DNA from: an uncultured Paracoccaceae bacterium
Lineage (GTDB): Bacteria; Pseudomonadota; Alphaproteobacteria; Rhodobacterales; Rhodobacteraceae
Length of the DNA stretch: 64,000 nt
Direction of reading: 5' to 3'
Assembly: GCA_947500135.1 (NCBI GenBank)
Contig: CANMQX010000011.1
Span: 19,799 to 83,798, forward strand
The position numbers were made by a program, and so were the translations under genes. The notes beneath the pieces are model-generated. The model was not told the DNA's origin, made no database searches, and saw only the letters and a program-made list of their open reading frames with translations. Of this stretch, positions 32,601-39,731 are shown piece after piece; within the stretch, counting starts at the first letter, position 1, and each line of letters opens with the position of its first letter.

Positions 32601-33884
32601 CAGGTCAGCGCGCCCTTCTTCCGGGTCTGCACCTCCGATGTGCATGGCGAGAAGCGTTTTACCTCGACGATCGCCAAACGCCTCGACCAGCTGGGGGCCC
32701 TGACCAAGGGCCAGCGCGAGACCGGCTCGCAAGGCATGTTCCGTGAGGAGGACAATCTGGAAAGCCCGATCGCGCGGGCGGCGCTGCGCGGGTATTTCGC
32801 CGATCTTGCCGCCGGGCGCGTCGAGGCGATGAGCTACGAGTGCTTCACCGACTGGACCGCGCTGCGGCTGATCGACAAGGACGGGGTGCTCCTTGAGGAG
32901 CTTCCCCCGATCCAGCGGTTTCTGAACCGGGTGCTGGCGCTGCCCATCCAGATGCAGAACGCGCTCTTTGCCGAGTTCATGGCAAGGATCGCCGATCAGA
33001 CCGAGCGGGCGCGCGCGGCGGGCGCGCTCGATCTCGGCGTGGAAACCCTGCGCGGCGAAAAGATCGAACAGGTCTCCACGGAGGATCTCTGGACCTGCCC
33101 GAAATCTGGCGCCGTGACGCGGATCATCGGACTTGAGGTGACGGACCCGGTCCACGGGCTGTCGGCGGATGACGCCCTGTCGCGCAACTCCGACAAGCTG
33201 CCGATGGTCAATCGCGCCTCGGGTCGCGCGGCGCTCATCTCGGCGCGGCCCATGCAGATGTATGACGAGGATATCGTCACGCTGATGCGCAAGGTGGTGC
33301 GGCCAAACGGGTCGAGCTATCTCGAAGAGGCGCGGTTTGAGTCCTCGGCTTGGGAAGATATTGAGCGGCGCGAGTTCACCCAGCTTTGGGACGCAGAGCC
33401 TGCGTCCCTGCCAAAAGCCACCACGACCAAGCTCTACCTGTTGACAGGGCTGCTGTTGCCGATCTGGAAGGACATTCCGACCACCAATGAGCGCATCTAC
33501 CGCGTCACGCCCGACGGGGCGCCCGCCATGATCGGGCGCACGCTGAGCGAGGAAGGGGCGGCAGCGTTGCGCGCCCGCTTCCTCGTCTCCAATCCGCAAA
33601 CGCCACAGGAGATGTTGACCGCCGCCCTCGGCACCACCGCGCCGGTCGATCTGGGCCGGGGTCTGACCCTGACCCGTCGCCGGGTCGCAGGCGAGATGCG
33701 TCTCGAGCTGGGCGGCGTGGACAGGGGCATGATTGATGGCCTCAAGGCAATGGGGTGTTTCACGGAGGTCATCGCCTTCCAGCTTCGTGTGTTTCTGCCG
33801 CATGGGGGAGGGATCGAGACGGGAAGCATTCTGGCCCGGATCGTGGGTCAGAGGCCTGCCATCACGGCAGACCAAGCCGCCTGA
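29622..33884 (+). CDS. Giant strawberry-notch-like helicase with methyltransferase-like N-terminus
   Basis: A 1420-residue protein. Residues about 100-260 form a class I methyltransferase-like fold with LEPSAGTGALASFAARAGA and the NPPF motif (197-200). The helicase core has Walker A GDGTGCGKG (from about 480), FDEAHAM (DEAH near 588), the motif III-like YISATGATS and the C-terminal helicase domain with GRTHRSAQVSAPFF (near 985), as in SNO/strawberry-notch family NTPases. Such proteins are frequent on plasmids and large phages of alphaproteobacteria; a role in DNA protection during transfer or anti-defence is suspected but unproven. Preceded by a terminator; AAAGGAA lies before ATG 29622. Confidence 0.85.
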   Translation: MSKPRSTLPNPVESDANLASALAQIGTEIDHQPLRSSALARIMRETFHGSDAGGAWDWRMAYDLMQAAAIQVLLREADAAGDIATAKLVASRLLTETRRSEQQIRLQQFSTPLPFAALAVRAAAIRKSETVLEPSAGTGALASFAARAGATLLLNEIDPFRQSLLRAVYGGEVTSHDGEHIDDLLQTLVLPEVVVMNPPFASSVDRSRDKHIAAKHLIAAAKRLAPGGRLVAIMPPGFTPERDAAHWSRACGLMTPRLALTMPGQVYRKLGTTVETQLMVFDKVQEDGEMIRATVQNLEEALPFVDAVAASRPETRPTQRAATNPHARSVGPVTGARKRPVATVAASKPRANAAIPLSFTSLEAPRDNTPVSDIYARYRPQRIEIAGAQEHPTPLVESIAMASVAPPVPSGAASSELRLPARLIEEGHLSEAQLETIIMAHDAHRRDLPGRFTIDDDQTKLTRADDVPDARAYRLGYFLGDGTGCGKGRECAGLILVNWLAGRRKAIWVSKSATLIEDAIRDWTDLGGSPADIQPLSKWKPDQPVPMGDGILFVTYATLRSAGKFGTTRLSQIFEWMGEDFDGVLAFDEAHAMQNAAGSEQGRGVKPSQQGLAGLRLQLAAPRARVFYISATGATSVHNLAYAARLGLWGQGPEYPFPSRESFVSAMEAGGVAAMEVVARDLKTLGLYTARALSFDGVEYDVLEHALTPAQIEIYNAYAGAFRTIHHNLEAALTATGVNDASGETNASAARASAKSRFESTKQRFFNHLLMGMKAPSIIHAIKDDLAAGHACVIQVVSTGESLLKRRLETMDPEDELVEGALTPRDYVLGYLEQAFPIHAQKLVEIDDNMVAEPLRDETGALVVSREALALRDAAMMELMTLAPIPSALDQILWAFGDEVVAEVTGRSIRPLKDADGHLFIEKRTASSNSSETQAFMEGEKDILIFSDAGGTGRSYHAAQTAKNQKRRRHYLLEPGWRADAAIQGLGRTHRSAQVSAPFFRVCTSDVHGEKRFTSTIAKRLDQLGALTKGQRETGSQGMFREEDNLESPIARAALRGYFADLAAGRVEAMSYECFTDWTALRLIDKDGVLLEELPPIQRFLNRVLALPIQMQNALFAEFMARIADQTERARAAGALDLGVETLRGEKIEQVSTEDLWTCPKSGAVTRIIGLEVTDPVHGLSADDALSRNSDKLPMVNRASGRAALISARPMQMYDEDIVTLMRKVVRPNGSSYLEEARFESSAWEDIERREFTQLWDAEPASLPKATTTKLYLLTGLLLPIWKDIPTTNERIYRVTPDGAPAMIGRTLSEEGAAALRARFLVSNPQTPQEMLTAALGTTAPVDLGRGLTLTRRRVAGEMRLELGGVDRGMIDGLKAMGCFTEVIAFQLRVFLPHGGGIETGSILARIVGQRPAITADQAA

Positions 33885-33888
33885 AAAG

Positions 33889-33904
33889 CCAAAGCAGGCT
33901 TTGG
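33889..33904 (+). repeat. CCAAAGC-AG-GCTTTGG leader motif (copy 2)
   Basis: An 8-bp-arm inverted repeat with a 2-nt centre directly after the helicase stop and 100 nt before DUF6878. It is related to the elements at 24712-24723 and 35278-35291. Confidence 0.45.
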
Positions 33905-34003
33905 GTGGGGCGTCGCGGATCGGGATTTGACCGGTCTGCGCGTTCCGGGCGCGTGAGCGAATGCCACGCCCGGCCCCCCAATTGCAGACAAGAGGACAGA
34001 CCC

Positions 34004-34390
34004 ATGACCAATCCCCAGATCGACTATGCCGCAATGGCGGCTCAGTGGCGCGCCGAGCGCGAAACCACCCTGAAAGCAACCCGAGCGGAACTGATCGCGC
34101 GATTGCGCGCGCTTGGCATCAACGAGGTCACCGCCGAATACGAAGGCTATGGCGACTCTGGCAATGTCGAGGACGTGAATGTGCAGCCTGCGGAGGTCAA
34201 ACTGCCGGAAGCGCTTGTCACCGCCGTGGGCGATTTCGCCTGGTCACTCGCCTATCACCATCATCCGGGGTTCGAGAACAACGAGGGTGGCTACGGCACG
34301 CTGACCTGGGACATTGCAGCAGACAGCATCACCCTCGATCACGCCGACCGCTATGTCGAATGCTCGCACAGCTATGATGAGGGGCTTTGA
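34004..34390 (+). CDS. DUF6878-like protein
   Basis: A 128-residue protein. The N-terminal helix (YAAMAAQWRAERETTLKATR) is followed by LRALGINEVTAEYEGYGDSG, AVGDFAWSLAYHHHPGFENN and GGYGTLTWDIAADSITLDHA. I recognise this as DUF6878. Function unknown. GAGGA lies 9 nt upstream of the ATG. One nt separates its stop from the next start, so the two genes are coupled. Confidence 0.75.
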   Translation: MTNPQIDYAAMAAQWRAERETTLKATRAELIARLRALGINEVTAEYEGYGDSGNVEDVNVQPAEVKLPEALVTAVGDFAWSLAYHHHPGFENNEGGYGTLTWDIAADSITLDHADRYVECSHSYDEGL

Positions 34391-34391
34391 T

Positions 34392-34853
34392 ATGGCGCAT
34401 CCGCTTCATCATGCCGAAAGCTCTGCCCGGAAGTTCGGCGGGGTGCCGTCTGACTATCAGGCCGTCCACGATTGGTTTGACGCCTCGAAAGAGCACCTCG
34501 CGCTTTTCACGCACCGGGCCTTGCGCCACCATACCCAAGGTCTGTTCGATGCTGAACGTGTCTTCGGTCTGACCCTGACCAATAGCGCAGGTCGGGACAT
34601 CCCCGTGCGCTGGATCGGCGAGCAGCATATCCGTGAAGACTGCCAAGGCCGTATCCCGAGTATGGCGGACCGGCTGCGACGCATACAGCCTGAGCCATGG
34701 ATGGCCAATGGCCATATCGAGCAGCACGTCAGCGGGGAGTCCTGCGGCGACCCAAGGGCCGCCTGGGCCTCCGAGGTCACCGCCGGCAGAACGGTTCTTG
34801 GCCTGAAGGATTGGATGGCGGCGCGCGCGACGCAAGCCACGCAAAGCGCCTGA
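34392..34853 (+). CDS. DUF6915-like protein
   Basis: A 153-residue protein starting MAHPLHHAESSARKFGGVPS, followed by DYQAVHDWFDASKEHLALFT, HRALRHHTQGLFDAERVFG and the C-terminal PEPWMANGHI segment; these match DUF6915. The repeated His and Asp residues in the first half could form a metal site. ATG 34392 is 1 nt after the DUF6878 stop; the longer frame from 34314 overlaps that gene. Confidence 0.75.
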   Translation: MAHPLHHAESSARKFGGVPSDYQAVHDWFDASKEHLALFTHRALRHHTQGLFDAERVFGLTLTNSAGRDIPVRWIGEQHIREDCQGRIPSMADRLRRIQPEPWMANGHIEQHVSGESCGDPRAAWASEVTAGRTVLGLKDWMAARATQATQSA

Positions 34854-34953
34854 CAGCTCTCGGTCGTTTGCCAAACGAATGCTGCATGGAAGCCCGGTCG
34901 GAAGATCGGACTTCCTGCGTTGTTTCCCTACCATTCTTCTTGAGGAGGATCGC

Positions 34954-35274
34954 ATGACACTCGAAGACATCAAGGCGGCCGTCGATGCCGGGCAGACCGT
35001 GCACTGGGCCAATACCGGCTACGTTGTCCACAAGGACCGGCTCGGTCAGTACCTCATCACCTATCTGCCGAACGGCAGCTGCATCGGTCTGACCGACCGG
35101 AGCGGGCAAAGTTTGAACGGAAAAGAGGCGGAGTTCTTCATCGCGCGATCGGAGGACGGCGCGAAAAAATGCGGGCAGCCAATCAAGACCAGACGGGCAG
35201 GGGAGGGGCGTAGGACCCGGAGGCGCCCGGGCATTCCCACTCGGACGGCAGCTCTGACCCGTGGGCGGGGCTGA
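34954..35274 (+). CDS. Unrecognised 106-aa protein
   Basis: The first 70 residues (MTLEDIKAAVDAGQTVHWAN, TGYVVHKDRLGQYLITYLPN, GSCIGLTDRSGQSLNG) look like a small alpha/beta domain. The last 30 residues are a low-complexity Arg-rich tail (RRAGEGRRTRRRPG) that may be an extension caused by loss of an earlier stop. GAGGAGG lies 6 nt before the ATG. No family recognised, although the N-terminal part resembles short plasmid proteins found near DUF736. Confidence 0.6.
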   Translation: MTLEDIKAAVDAGQTVHWANTGYVVHKDRLGQYLITYLPNGSCIGLTDRSGQSLNGKEAEFFIARSEDGAKKCGQPIKTRRAGEGRRTRRRPGIPTRTAALTRGRG

Positions 35275-35277
35275 AAG

Positions 35278-35291
35278 GAAAGCAGGCTTTC
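35278..35291 (+). repeat. GAAAGC-AG-GCTTTC leader motif (copy 3)
   Basis: A 6-bp-arm inverted repeat with a 2-nt centre, 91 nt before the DUF736 start, related to the copies at 24712 and 33889. Confidence 0.45.
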
Positions 35292-35381
35292 TGATTTGTG
35301 ATCCCTCAAGGGGTCGAGAAAGCAATCCCGGATGCGCTGGCAAGGACGTCAGACACCGGCCAATCCAAAAGGAACCATCCC

Positions 35382-36104
35382 ATGTTCGCAGGAACCCTCA
35401 CTCGCAATGTCGAGACCGCCGCCGCTCAGTACACCGGCATGATCCACTCGACGCGCTTTGACATCGCCATCCAGCTCGAGACCCGTCCGAAGATGTCCGA
35501 GCGCAGCCCGGATTTCGACGTGACTGCGGTCAACAAGTCCGGCCGCAAAGTGCGCGTCGGCACAGCCTGGAACGAAACCGGCAATACCAGCGGCAACCCT
35601 TACATCTCGATGCAGATCGATGTCGGCCTCGGCCCGTTCCGGGTCAACGCCGTCCAGACGAAAGAGGCCCGCGCGGCCCAGAGCGGTGAGTTCGAGATCA
35701 TCCCGCTTGTCTCGAACAGTCTGATGAAATCCGGCTCGATCTCGGGCGAGCTCACCGCCATGGACGCTGACAACGCCTTCACCGGCTACATCGCCAACAT
35801 GATGTTCGATCTGGAGTTCATGCTGATCGAGAACAGCTACAAATCCGAGGAGACCCACCCCGACTACCGGATCGAGGTCAGCTCGCCCCGGGGCACGCCA
35901 ATCCGCGTCGGCTCAGCCTGGATGGCGAGAAGCAGCCGCACTGGCAATGACTACCTGTCGCTGCTGATCAACACGCCCGATGGGGACCTGCGCGTGAACG
36001 CCGTGCAGAACGAAGAGCAGCGTGGCGGGCAGACTTTCTCGGTCATTCCGTTCATTGACAGCGGCGAGCAGCCGCGGGATGCGGGCGTGTCGCTGGTAGC
36101 CTGA
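35382..36104 (+). CDS. Tandem DUF736 protein
   Basis: A 240-residue protein made of two DUF736-like halves. The first has YTGMIHSTRFDIAIQLETRP, SPDFDVTAVNKSGRKVRVGT, AWNETGNTSGNPYISMQIDV and PFRVNAVQTKEA; the second repeats YTGYIAN-like FTGYIANMMFDLEFMLIENS, HPDYRIEVSSPRGTPIRVGS, AWMARSSRTGNDYLSLLINT and DLRVNAVQNEEQ. Ordinary DUF736 proteins are about 100 residues with one copy, so this is a duplication-fusion. Function unknown, common on conjugative plasmids. AAAGGAA lies 7 nt before ATG 35382. Confidence 0.82.
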   Translation: MFAGTLTRNVETAAAQYTGMIHSTRFDIAIQLETRPKMSERSPDFDVTAVNKSGRKVRVGTAWNETGNTSGNPYISMQIDVGLGPFRVNAVQTKEARAAQSGEFEIIPLVSNSLMKSGSISGELTAMDADNAFTGYIANMMFDLEFMLIENSYKSEETHPDYRIEVSSPRGTPIRVGSAWMARSSRTGNDYLSLLINTPDGDLRVNAVQNEEQRGGQTFSVIPFIDSGEQPRDAGVSLVA

Positions 36105-36135
36105 TCAACGCACGAGACTAGACGATGCGCAACGA

Positions 36136-36165
36136 AAGGGGAGCCGTGAGACCACGGTTCCCCTT
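36136..36165 (+). terminator. Intrinsic terminator after DUF736 gene
   Basis: AAGGGGAGCCGTG (36136-36148) pairs with CACGGTTCCCCTT (36153-36165) with one G-T pair around AGAC, followed by CTTGTTTTC. Likely terminator of the rightward accessory block. Confidence 0.7.
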
Positions 36166-36281
36166 CTTGTTTTCTTGGAACGTGCGAAAGCGAAGAGCTG
36201 CAGCACAAGAAGTGGATCGTTCGGAAGCCATTGAGGTTGTCTGTATCATGTATGACACGTCCATCTTAGCTGCAAAATCGA

Positions 36282-37418
36282 TCAAAGTTCGCCTCCAATA
36301 ACCAGCTTCAGTTTTGGTTTCGGGCGCTGGTCTGGCGGTTTCAGGCCGTGCATCTCCGCCAACTCAGTTGGGAAAGTTCTTAAAGCATCAGCTAACTCGT
36401 CGAACGAGTATCCCAAATCCTCCGTGTGCAATTGCAAGAGCTGAGTTGATAGATAACCCTGTTCATGCTCAATACTAAACTCATCAGGCTCTCGCGTTCG
36501 ATAGCCGTAGTAACTCATCTTCTTGTACAAAGACGTCGCAGCTTGATCGGTTATCGCGTTCAGCGCTTTAGCGCGGTAGATCAATGCTGCCATTGCCACA
36601 CGCCATTTCAGCTTCAATTGCCCAAGTCTTGGAATGGTCAACGGTTTCTTCAGATCTGGTAGCACTCCTTTGGCAGGAGTGAGCAATTCAGCGGCAAATT
36701 CGTTGGCTTCCTTTTCCATCGCGTCGTAAGGGAAGGGATGCAAGATCACATGGCCGTATTCATGGGCAAGGCTAAACCGCTTCCGATCGGCGGGCCGGTC
36801 TTCGTTTAGAACCACCACCGGTTTCATTCCTGGGGGCCTAATGGTTACGCCGTCAATGTCGGCGCCGCCAAAATCGCCTTGAACCACGAACACACCGGTA
36901 GCTTCAATGTACTTGACGAGATTCAGCAAAGGTCCATCGTCCAACTGCCACGACTTTCGGACTTTTTGAGCCGCTTCGGCTGCAGAAGTAACGGCACGGG
37001 CGTGTTCGCTTACGCTCGACTTGTCATCCACAACCTCAAACTGAAGCAATGGAAACTGGGGCTCCAAATCGACTGCTTCAAGCATTCTGCGCAAGTGCAG
37101 TACAAGATGATTTGCTAGCGCGACGACCGCACCTTGATCTTTCGCAGAAACCGCCGACTTCTTGCGGAAGGCCGCGCCGTGGATACTGAGGGGTGTTTTG
37201 TAGAGCGGCTCCTGCTCAAAGAAAAAACTAATCGGGAATCCCAAAGAACGCGCAATCGACTGAATCTCTTCATGCGACAGCACGTCCTTTGTACCGTTTT
37301 CGACTCTGGAGATCGCCGCCTGTGCGACCCCGGTCTCTGCGGCCAATTCCTTTTGAGTTTTCCGTCGTCTCTTACGAGCTAGAAGCAGCATCCCCCCGTT
37401 TATTTGCTTTGATGCCAT
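36282..37418 (-). CDS. XRE helix-turn-helix plus ImmA/IrrE metallopeptidase
   Basis: A 378-residue protein with an N-terminal XRE helix-turn-helix (TQKELAAETGVAQAAISRVE, residues 21-40) and a DUF955/ImmA-IrrE domain with the zinc motif HEYGH (219-223) and the downstream Glu in EKEANEFAAELL. ImmA-type proteins cleave repressors of mobile elements or stress regulons. Its start overlaps the end of the 225-aa gene by 47 nt, so the two form an operon. An internal ATG (residue 10) is an alternative start. Confidence 0.85.
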   Translation of the reverse strand: MASKQINGGMLLLARKRRRKTQKELAAETGVAQAAISRVENGTKDVLSHEEIQSIARSLGFPISFFFEQEPLYKTPLSIHGAAFRKKSAVSAKDQGAVVALANHLVLHLRRMLEAVDLEPQFPLLQFEVVDDKSSVSEHARAVTSAAEAAQKVRKSWQLDDGPLLNLVKYIEATGVFVVQGDFGGADIDGVTIRPPGMKPVVVLNEDRPADRKRFSLAHEYGHVILHPFPYDAMEKEANEFAAELLTPAKGVLPDLKKPLTIPRLGQLKLKWRVAMAALIYRAKALNAITDQAATSLYKKMSYYGYRTREPDEFSIEHEQGYLSTQLLQLHTEDLGYSFDELADALRTFPTELAEMHGLKPPDQRPKPKLKLVIGGEL

Positions 37419-38049
37419 CTTCTTTTTTGTCTCCCTCGGGTCTCTTCACTTTCAATATTGCGCCGCGCGGGCCTTGTTCAGGCCCAACATCTGCGGATGC
37501 CTTAGACGCTCCTTCATCTGGGCGGTACAACTCAATCATTCGTTGATCTACGCCATCCGCAAATTTCAAGTACGCTCGTGACACCGCCACGCCTGTGCCG
37601 CTGAGATGACACGCCACAAAAAGCAGCAGGCTCTGAGGTGCGTTAACATCAAAATCGATAAGCGACGGCTGACGTTCAATGTCGCATACGGCGGGTTCCG
37701 AGAATGCAAACTGATGTTTCGATTTTGTCGTTCCGCCACGAGGACCGGACAGATGCAGCTCTAGGCTGACGGGGAAGGTTTCGTCGCCCGACTTCACGTG
37801 CCCGGAAATCTTGTTGCACTGTCCATTGCGGCAGTATTTAACTTCAAGCCCGTCTTTCTCGATCCCAGCCTCCTGAGCTGCTGCTGGAAGAGCTGAGTTC
37901 AAGACTGATCCTATAGCGCGAGGGCACTCAATATTCATGTGCGGTACGCTTGCGAGAGACGCTAGCGAATTTTCAAGCTCGCTCAAAAGGCCCCAAATCG
38001 ATGTTTCCAACTGGTCGCGCGCTGCCTGCAGTGCGTTGTCTCGGTTCAA
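37372..38049 (-). CDS. Unrecognised 225-aa partner of XRE-ImmA protein
   Basis: The N-terminal 60 residues are helical (LQAARDQLETSIWGLLSELE); the middle is beta-rich with LEVKYCRNGQCNKISGHVKS, VSLELHLSGPRGGTTKSKHQ and LLFVACHLSGTG; the C-terminus is a charged Lys/Glu tail ending KKEDGIKANKRGDAASSS. The Cys pair (C-x-x-x-x-C) could bind metal. No family recognised. Long overlap with the XRE-ImmA gene suggests they act together, possibly as sensor or substrate of the peptidase. Confidence 0.7.
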   Translation of the reverse strand: MNRDNALQAARDQLETSIWGLLSELENSLASLASVPHMNIECPRAIGSVLNSALPAAAQEAGIEKDGLEVKYCRNGQCNKISGHVKSGDETFPVSLELHLSGPRGGTTKSKHQFAFSEPAVCDIERQPSLIDFDVNAPQSLLLFVACHLSGTGVAVSRAYLKFADGVDQRMIELYRPDEGASKASADVGPEQGPRGAILKVKRPEGDKKEDGIKANKRGDAASSS

Positions 38050-38195
38050 GTTTCTACGCCTTTTGCTGTTTGATTCCTTGCGCCTCGCACCTTAATCACA
38101 CACTCTAAGCCATCTGTCCAGAAAATATTCAAAAAATATTCAGGCGGTGAATTTTTTCTTCTACGCTTCTGGGTGGGTCGTTCTGATGGGAGTAG

Positions 38196-38224
38196 TTGAA
38201 ATTTTACTCCACACATGCTATCTA
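38196..38224 (+). promoter_or_regulatory. Sigma70-like promoter of candidate small RNA
   Basis: TTGAAA (38196-38201) and TATCTA (38219-38224) are spaced by exactly 17 bp. No open reading frame with a ribosome site follows; instead a chain of hairpins and a terminator does. Confidence 0.5.
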
Positions 38225-38230
38225 CATCTC

Positions 38231-38347
38231 AGACAGAAACCTGTCGGCGACCCGTCATGCTGTGTGCAGGGCGAGCGTCGCGGTGACCCGAACCGCAGAT
38301 GGTTCGGTTGCAAGCCGCTCCTAAAAACCGCCCTCAGGGCGGTTTTT
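38231..38347 (+). ncRNA. Candidate structured small RNA, about 117 nt
   Basis: Starting about 7 nt after the predicted -10 box, the sequence folds into GACAG-AAAC-CTGTC (38232-38245), a possible longer stem GCGAC/GTCGC (38247-38281), the perfect hairpin CCGAACC-GCAGAT-GGTTCGG (38289-38308), and ends with the terminator AAAAACCGCCC-TCA-GGGCGGTTTTT (38323-38347). Promoter, hairpins and terminator in 150 nt of otherwise gene-free DNA suggest a real transcript. It is not a tRNA or a known riboswitch that I recognise. It is divergent from the 225-aa gene. Confidence 0.45.
38323..38347. terminator. Bidirectional intrinsic terminator
   Basis: AAAAACCGCCC-TCA-GGGCGGTTTTT has an 11-bp perfect stem with A and T runs on both sides, so it can end the small RNA on the plus strand and the DUF3800 transcript arriving on the minus strand 6 nt away. 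Confidence 0.85.
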
Positions 38348-38352
38348 CTGAT

Positions 38353-38967
38353 TCAAAGGACCCGGATCCCGTAGTTCTCATGTAGACCCTTTGCATTCTC
38401 TTCGCCCTTGTGAATCCACGTGCGCGCATAGGCGACTACGTCAGCGAGTTGGAGAAGGCGCGATGCTGCGGAATCGATCTGGCTGATGCGATTCACTGCC
38501 TTAAATCGCCCATCATTCTGGCACGCCTCTGAAATCATCCGCTGGCATTCGGGGTCTCTGTTGTGGTGGTTCAGATCGAGGATGAGTTCCACATTACCGA
38601 CGCCCCGGCCGCGAATCCGGTTCAGCTTCCGAAATTGCCCTACGGCGACCTTTACAGTCTCGATGACATTTCCGGCGTAGATCACCGGCGCAGCGCCCTC
38701 CGTGACCGTTCCTAGCCTATTCATCAGAATCATGCCCTCGGGCCGGTCAGTCTGTGCGAAGCGCGCCAGAAGACTTTGCAGGTATTCGCGACTCAGATTC
38801 GCCGCATGCAGCTCGTTCGCATTCGGCTCCAGCAAATCGCTCAAGGATTTGTCCGCGCGTCCGCATTCCCGCGCCCAAGCCATCACGCATCCGAGCGCGA
38901 AGCCGGGTTCGCCGGCGGTTCCGCATTCGTCGATGAAACAGAGGATGCGTTTATTTTGTGCCGCCAT
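38353..38967 (-). CDS. DUF3800 domain protein
   Basis: A 204-residue DUF3800 protein: RILCFIDECGTAG with the acidic FIDE motif at the N-terminus, LILDLNHHNRDPE in the middle, and SQIDSAASRLLQLADVVAYA near the end, where the Asp of the LADVVAY motif completes an RNase-H-like acidic set. The family is found in mobile and defence-associated contexts; activity unproven. It overlaps the winged-helix gene by 17 nt. Confidence 0.85.
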   Translation of the reverse strand: MAAQNKRILCFIDECGTAGEPGFALGCVMAWARECGRADKSLSDLLEPNANELHAANLSREYLQSLLARFAQTDRPEGMILMNRLGTVTEGAAPVIYAGNVIETVKVAVGQFRKLNRIRGRGVGNVELILDLNHHNRDPECQRMISEACQNDGRFKAVNRISQIDSAASRLLQLADVVAYARTWIHKGEENAKGLHENYGIRVL

Positions 38968-39469
38968 CGCCCCTGACCTTTTTGACGCGGGCGCTGGCTC
39001 TGGCGCGCGGCGTCTCCGTCAGGGCTCGGGCTTCCTCCCGCTCCCTCCGTTCCTCCTCGAAATCCGGCTCGAGTTTCTTCAGCTTGTTGATCAGTCCGGT
39101 CAGGTGGTACCGGTTTGGCCCGTAGTCGCCGACGCTGGTCTTCCACTGTTCGCGCGTAACGAGCCCGGCCTCCTCAAGCGCCTTGATGTTGATCCTGATC
39201 GTCTGCTCGGTGATTCCGATGCGCTTGGCAAGATCGCGCTTCGTCGGGAAGGGCGGACGGAGCGGATCGTAGTAGTAACCGAGAAGCTGGATGATGATGG
39301 TCAACTGGGTCGGAGTGATCCCCAGCCGGTTTTGCGCGCGCAGCAGGATGTTCGGAACGCCGGTATATCCATGCGAATATACCTTCGGCCCGAAGATACG
39401 TTCGGTCGAGGATTTTTCCGGCGCTGTCTTGCGCGGCTTGCTTGTTCTGGTCGTGGTTGTCTTTGCCAT
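38951..39469 (-). CDS. Winged helix-turn-helix protein upstream of DUF3800
   Basis: A 172-residue basic protein. After a Thr/Lys-rich leader it has YTGVPNILLRAQNRLGITPT, then IIQLLGYYYDPLRPPFPTKR and a winged helix (DLAKRIGITEQTIRINIKAL, EEAGLVTREQW), then a highly charged coiled tail. The layout resembles plasmid regulators or Rep-like DNA-binding proteins. GGAGG precedes ATG 39469 by 6 nt, which decides the start over the in-frame ATG at 39487. Likely autoregulated through the GTGGGG-x-GGAAA repeats upstream. Confidence 0.75.
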   Translation of the reverse strand: MAKTTTTRTSKPRKTAPEKSSTERIFGPKVYSHGYTGVPNILLRAQNRLGITPTQLTIIIQLLGYYYDPLRPPFPTKRDLAKRIGITEQTIRINIKALEEAGLVTREQWKTSVGDYGPNRYHLTGLINKLKKLEPDFEEERREREEARALTETPRARASARVKKVRGDGGTK

Positions 39470-39547
39470 TACGGGCCTCCTTGTCATTCGATCTACGGAG
39501 GCTTGGGCGTCTTCTCAATGGCTTGGCCGGGCCTTCGGGTGGTGCAA

Positions 39548-39674
39548 TTTCCACCCCACCCGATTATCGGTACTCCGCTACTCCCGGAATCGCGGTTATT
39601 GGAACACGATGCTTAGGTGTACGATAATCCGCCACAGGTGGGGATGGAAAGCCACCCTACCCGTGGGGCGGAAA
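39548..39674. repeat. GTGGGGnGGAAA repeats upstream of winged-helix gene
   Basis: Three copies of GTGGGG(T/A/C)GGAAA: one on the minus strand (39548-39559) and two on the plus strand (39638-39650 with one extra base, 39663-39674). They lie in the 262-nt gap before the winged-helix gene. Iteron or operator sites are possible. Confidence 0.4.
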
Positions 39675-39731
39675 ATCTGTCAACGCGAAGCAGTAGATTT
39701 TGCACTATTTTCGGTCCGTTGGGTGACGATT

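Noticed and set aside
32226..34079. 617-codon open frame on the minus strand
   Set aside because: Antisense to the strawberry-notch-like helicase; Arg/Gly/His-rich composition and no ribosome site. A shadow of a GC-rich gene.
38289..38308. T-arm of a tRNA (CCGAACC ... GGTTCGG)
   Set aside because: The hairpin has a 6-nt loop and no acceptor or anticodon stem around it; it fits better as part of the candidate small RNA.
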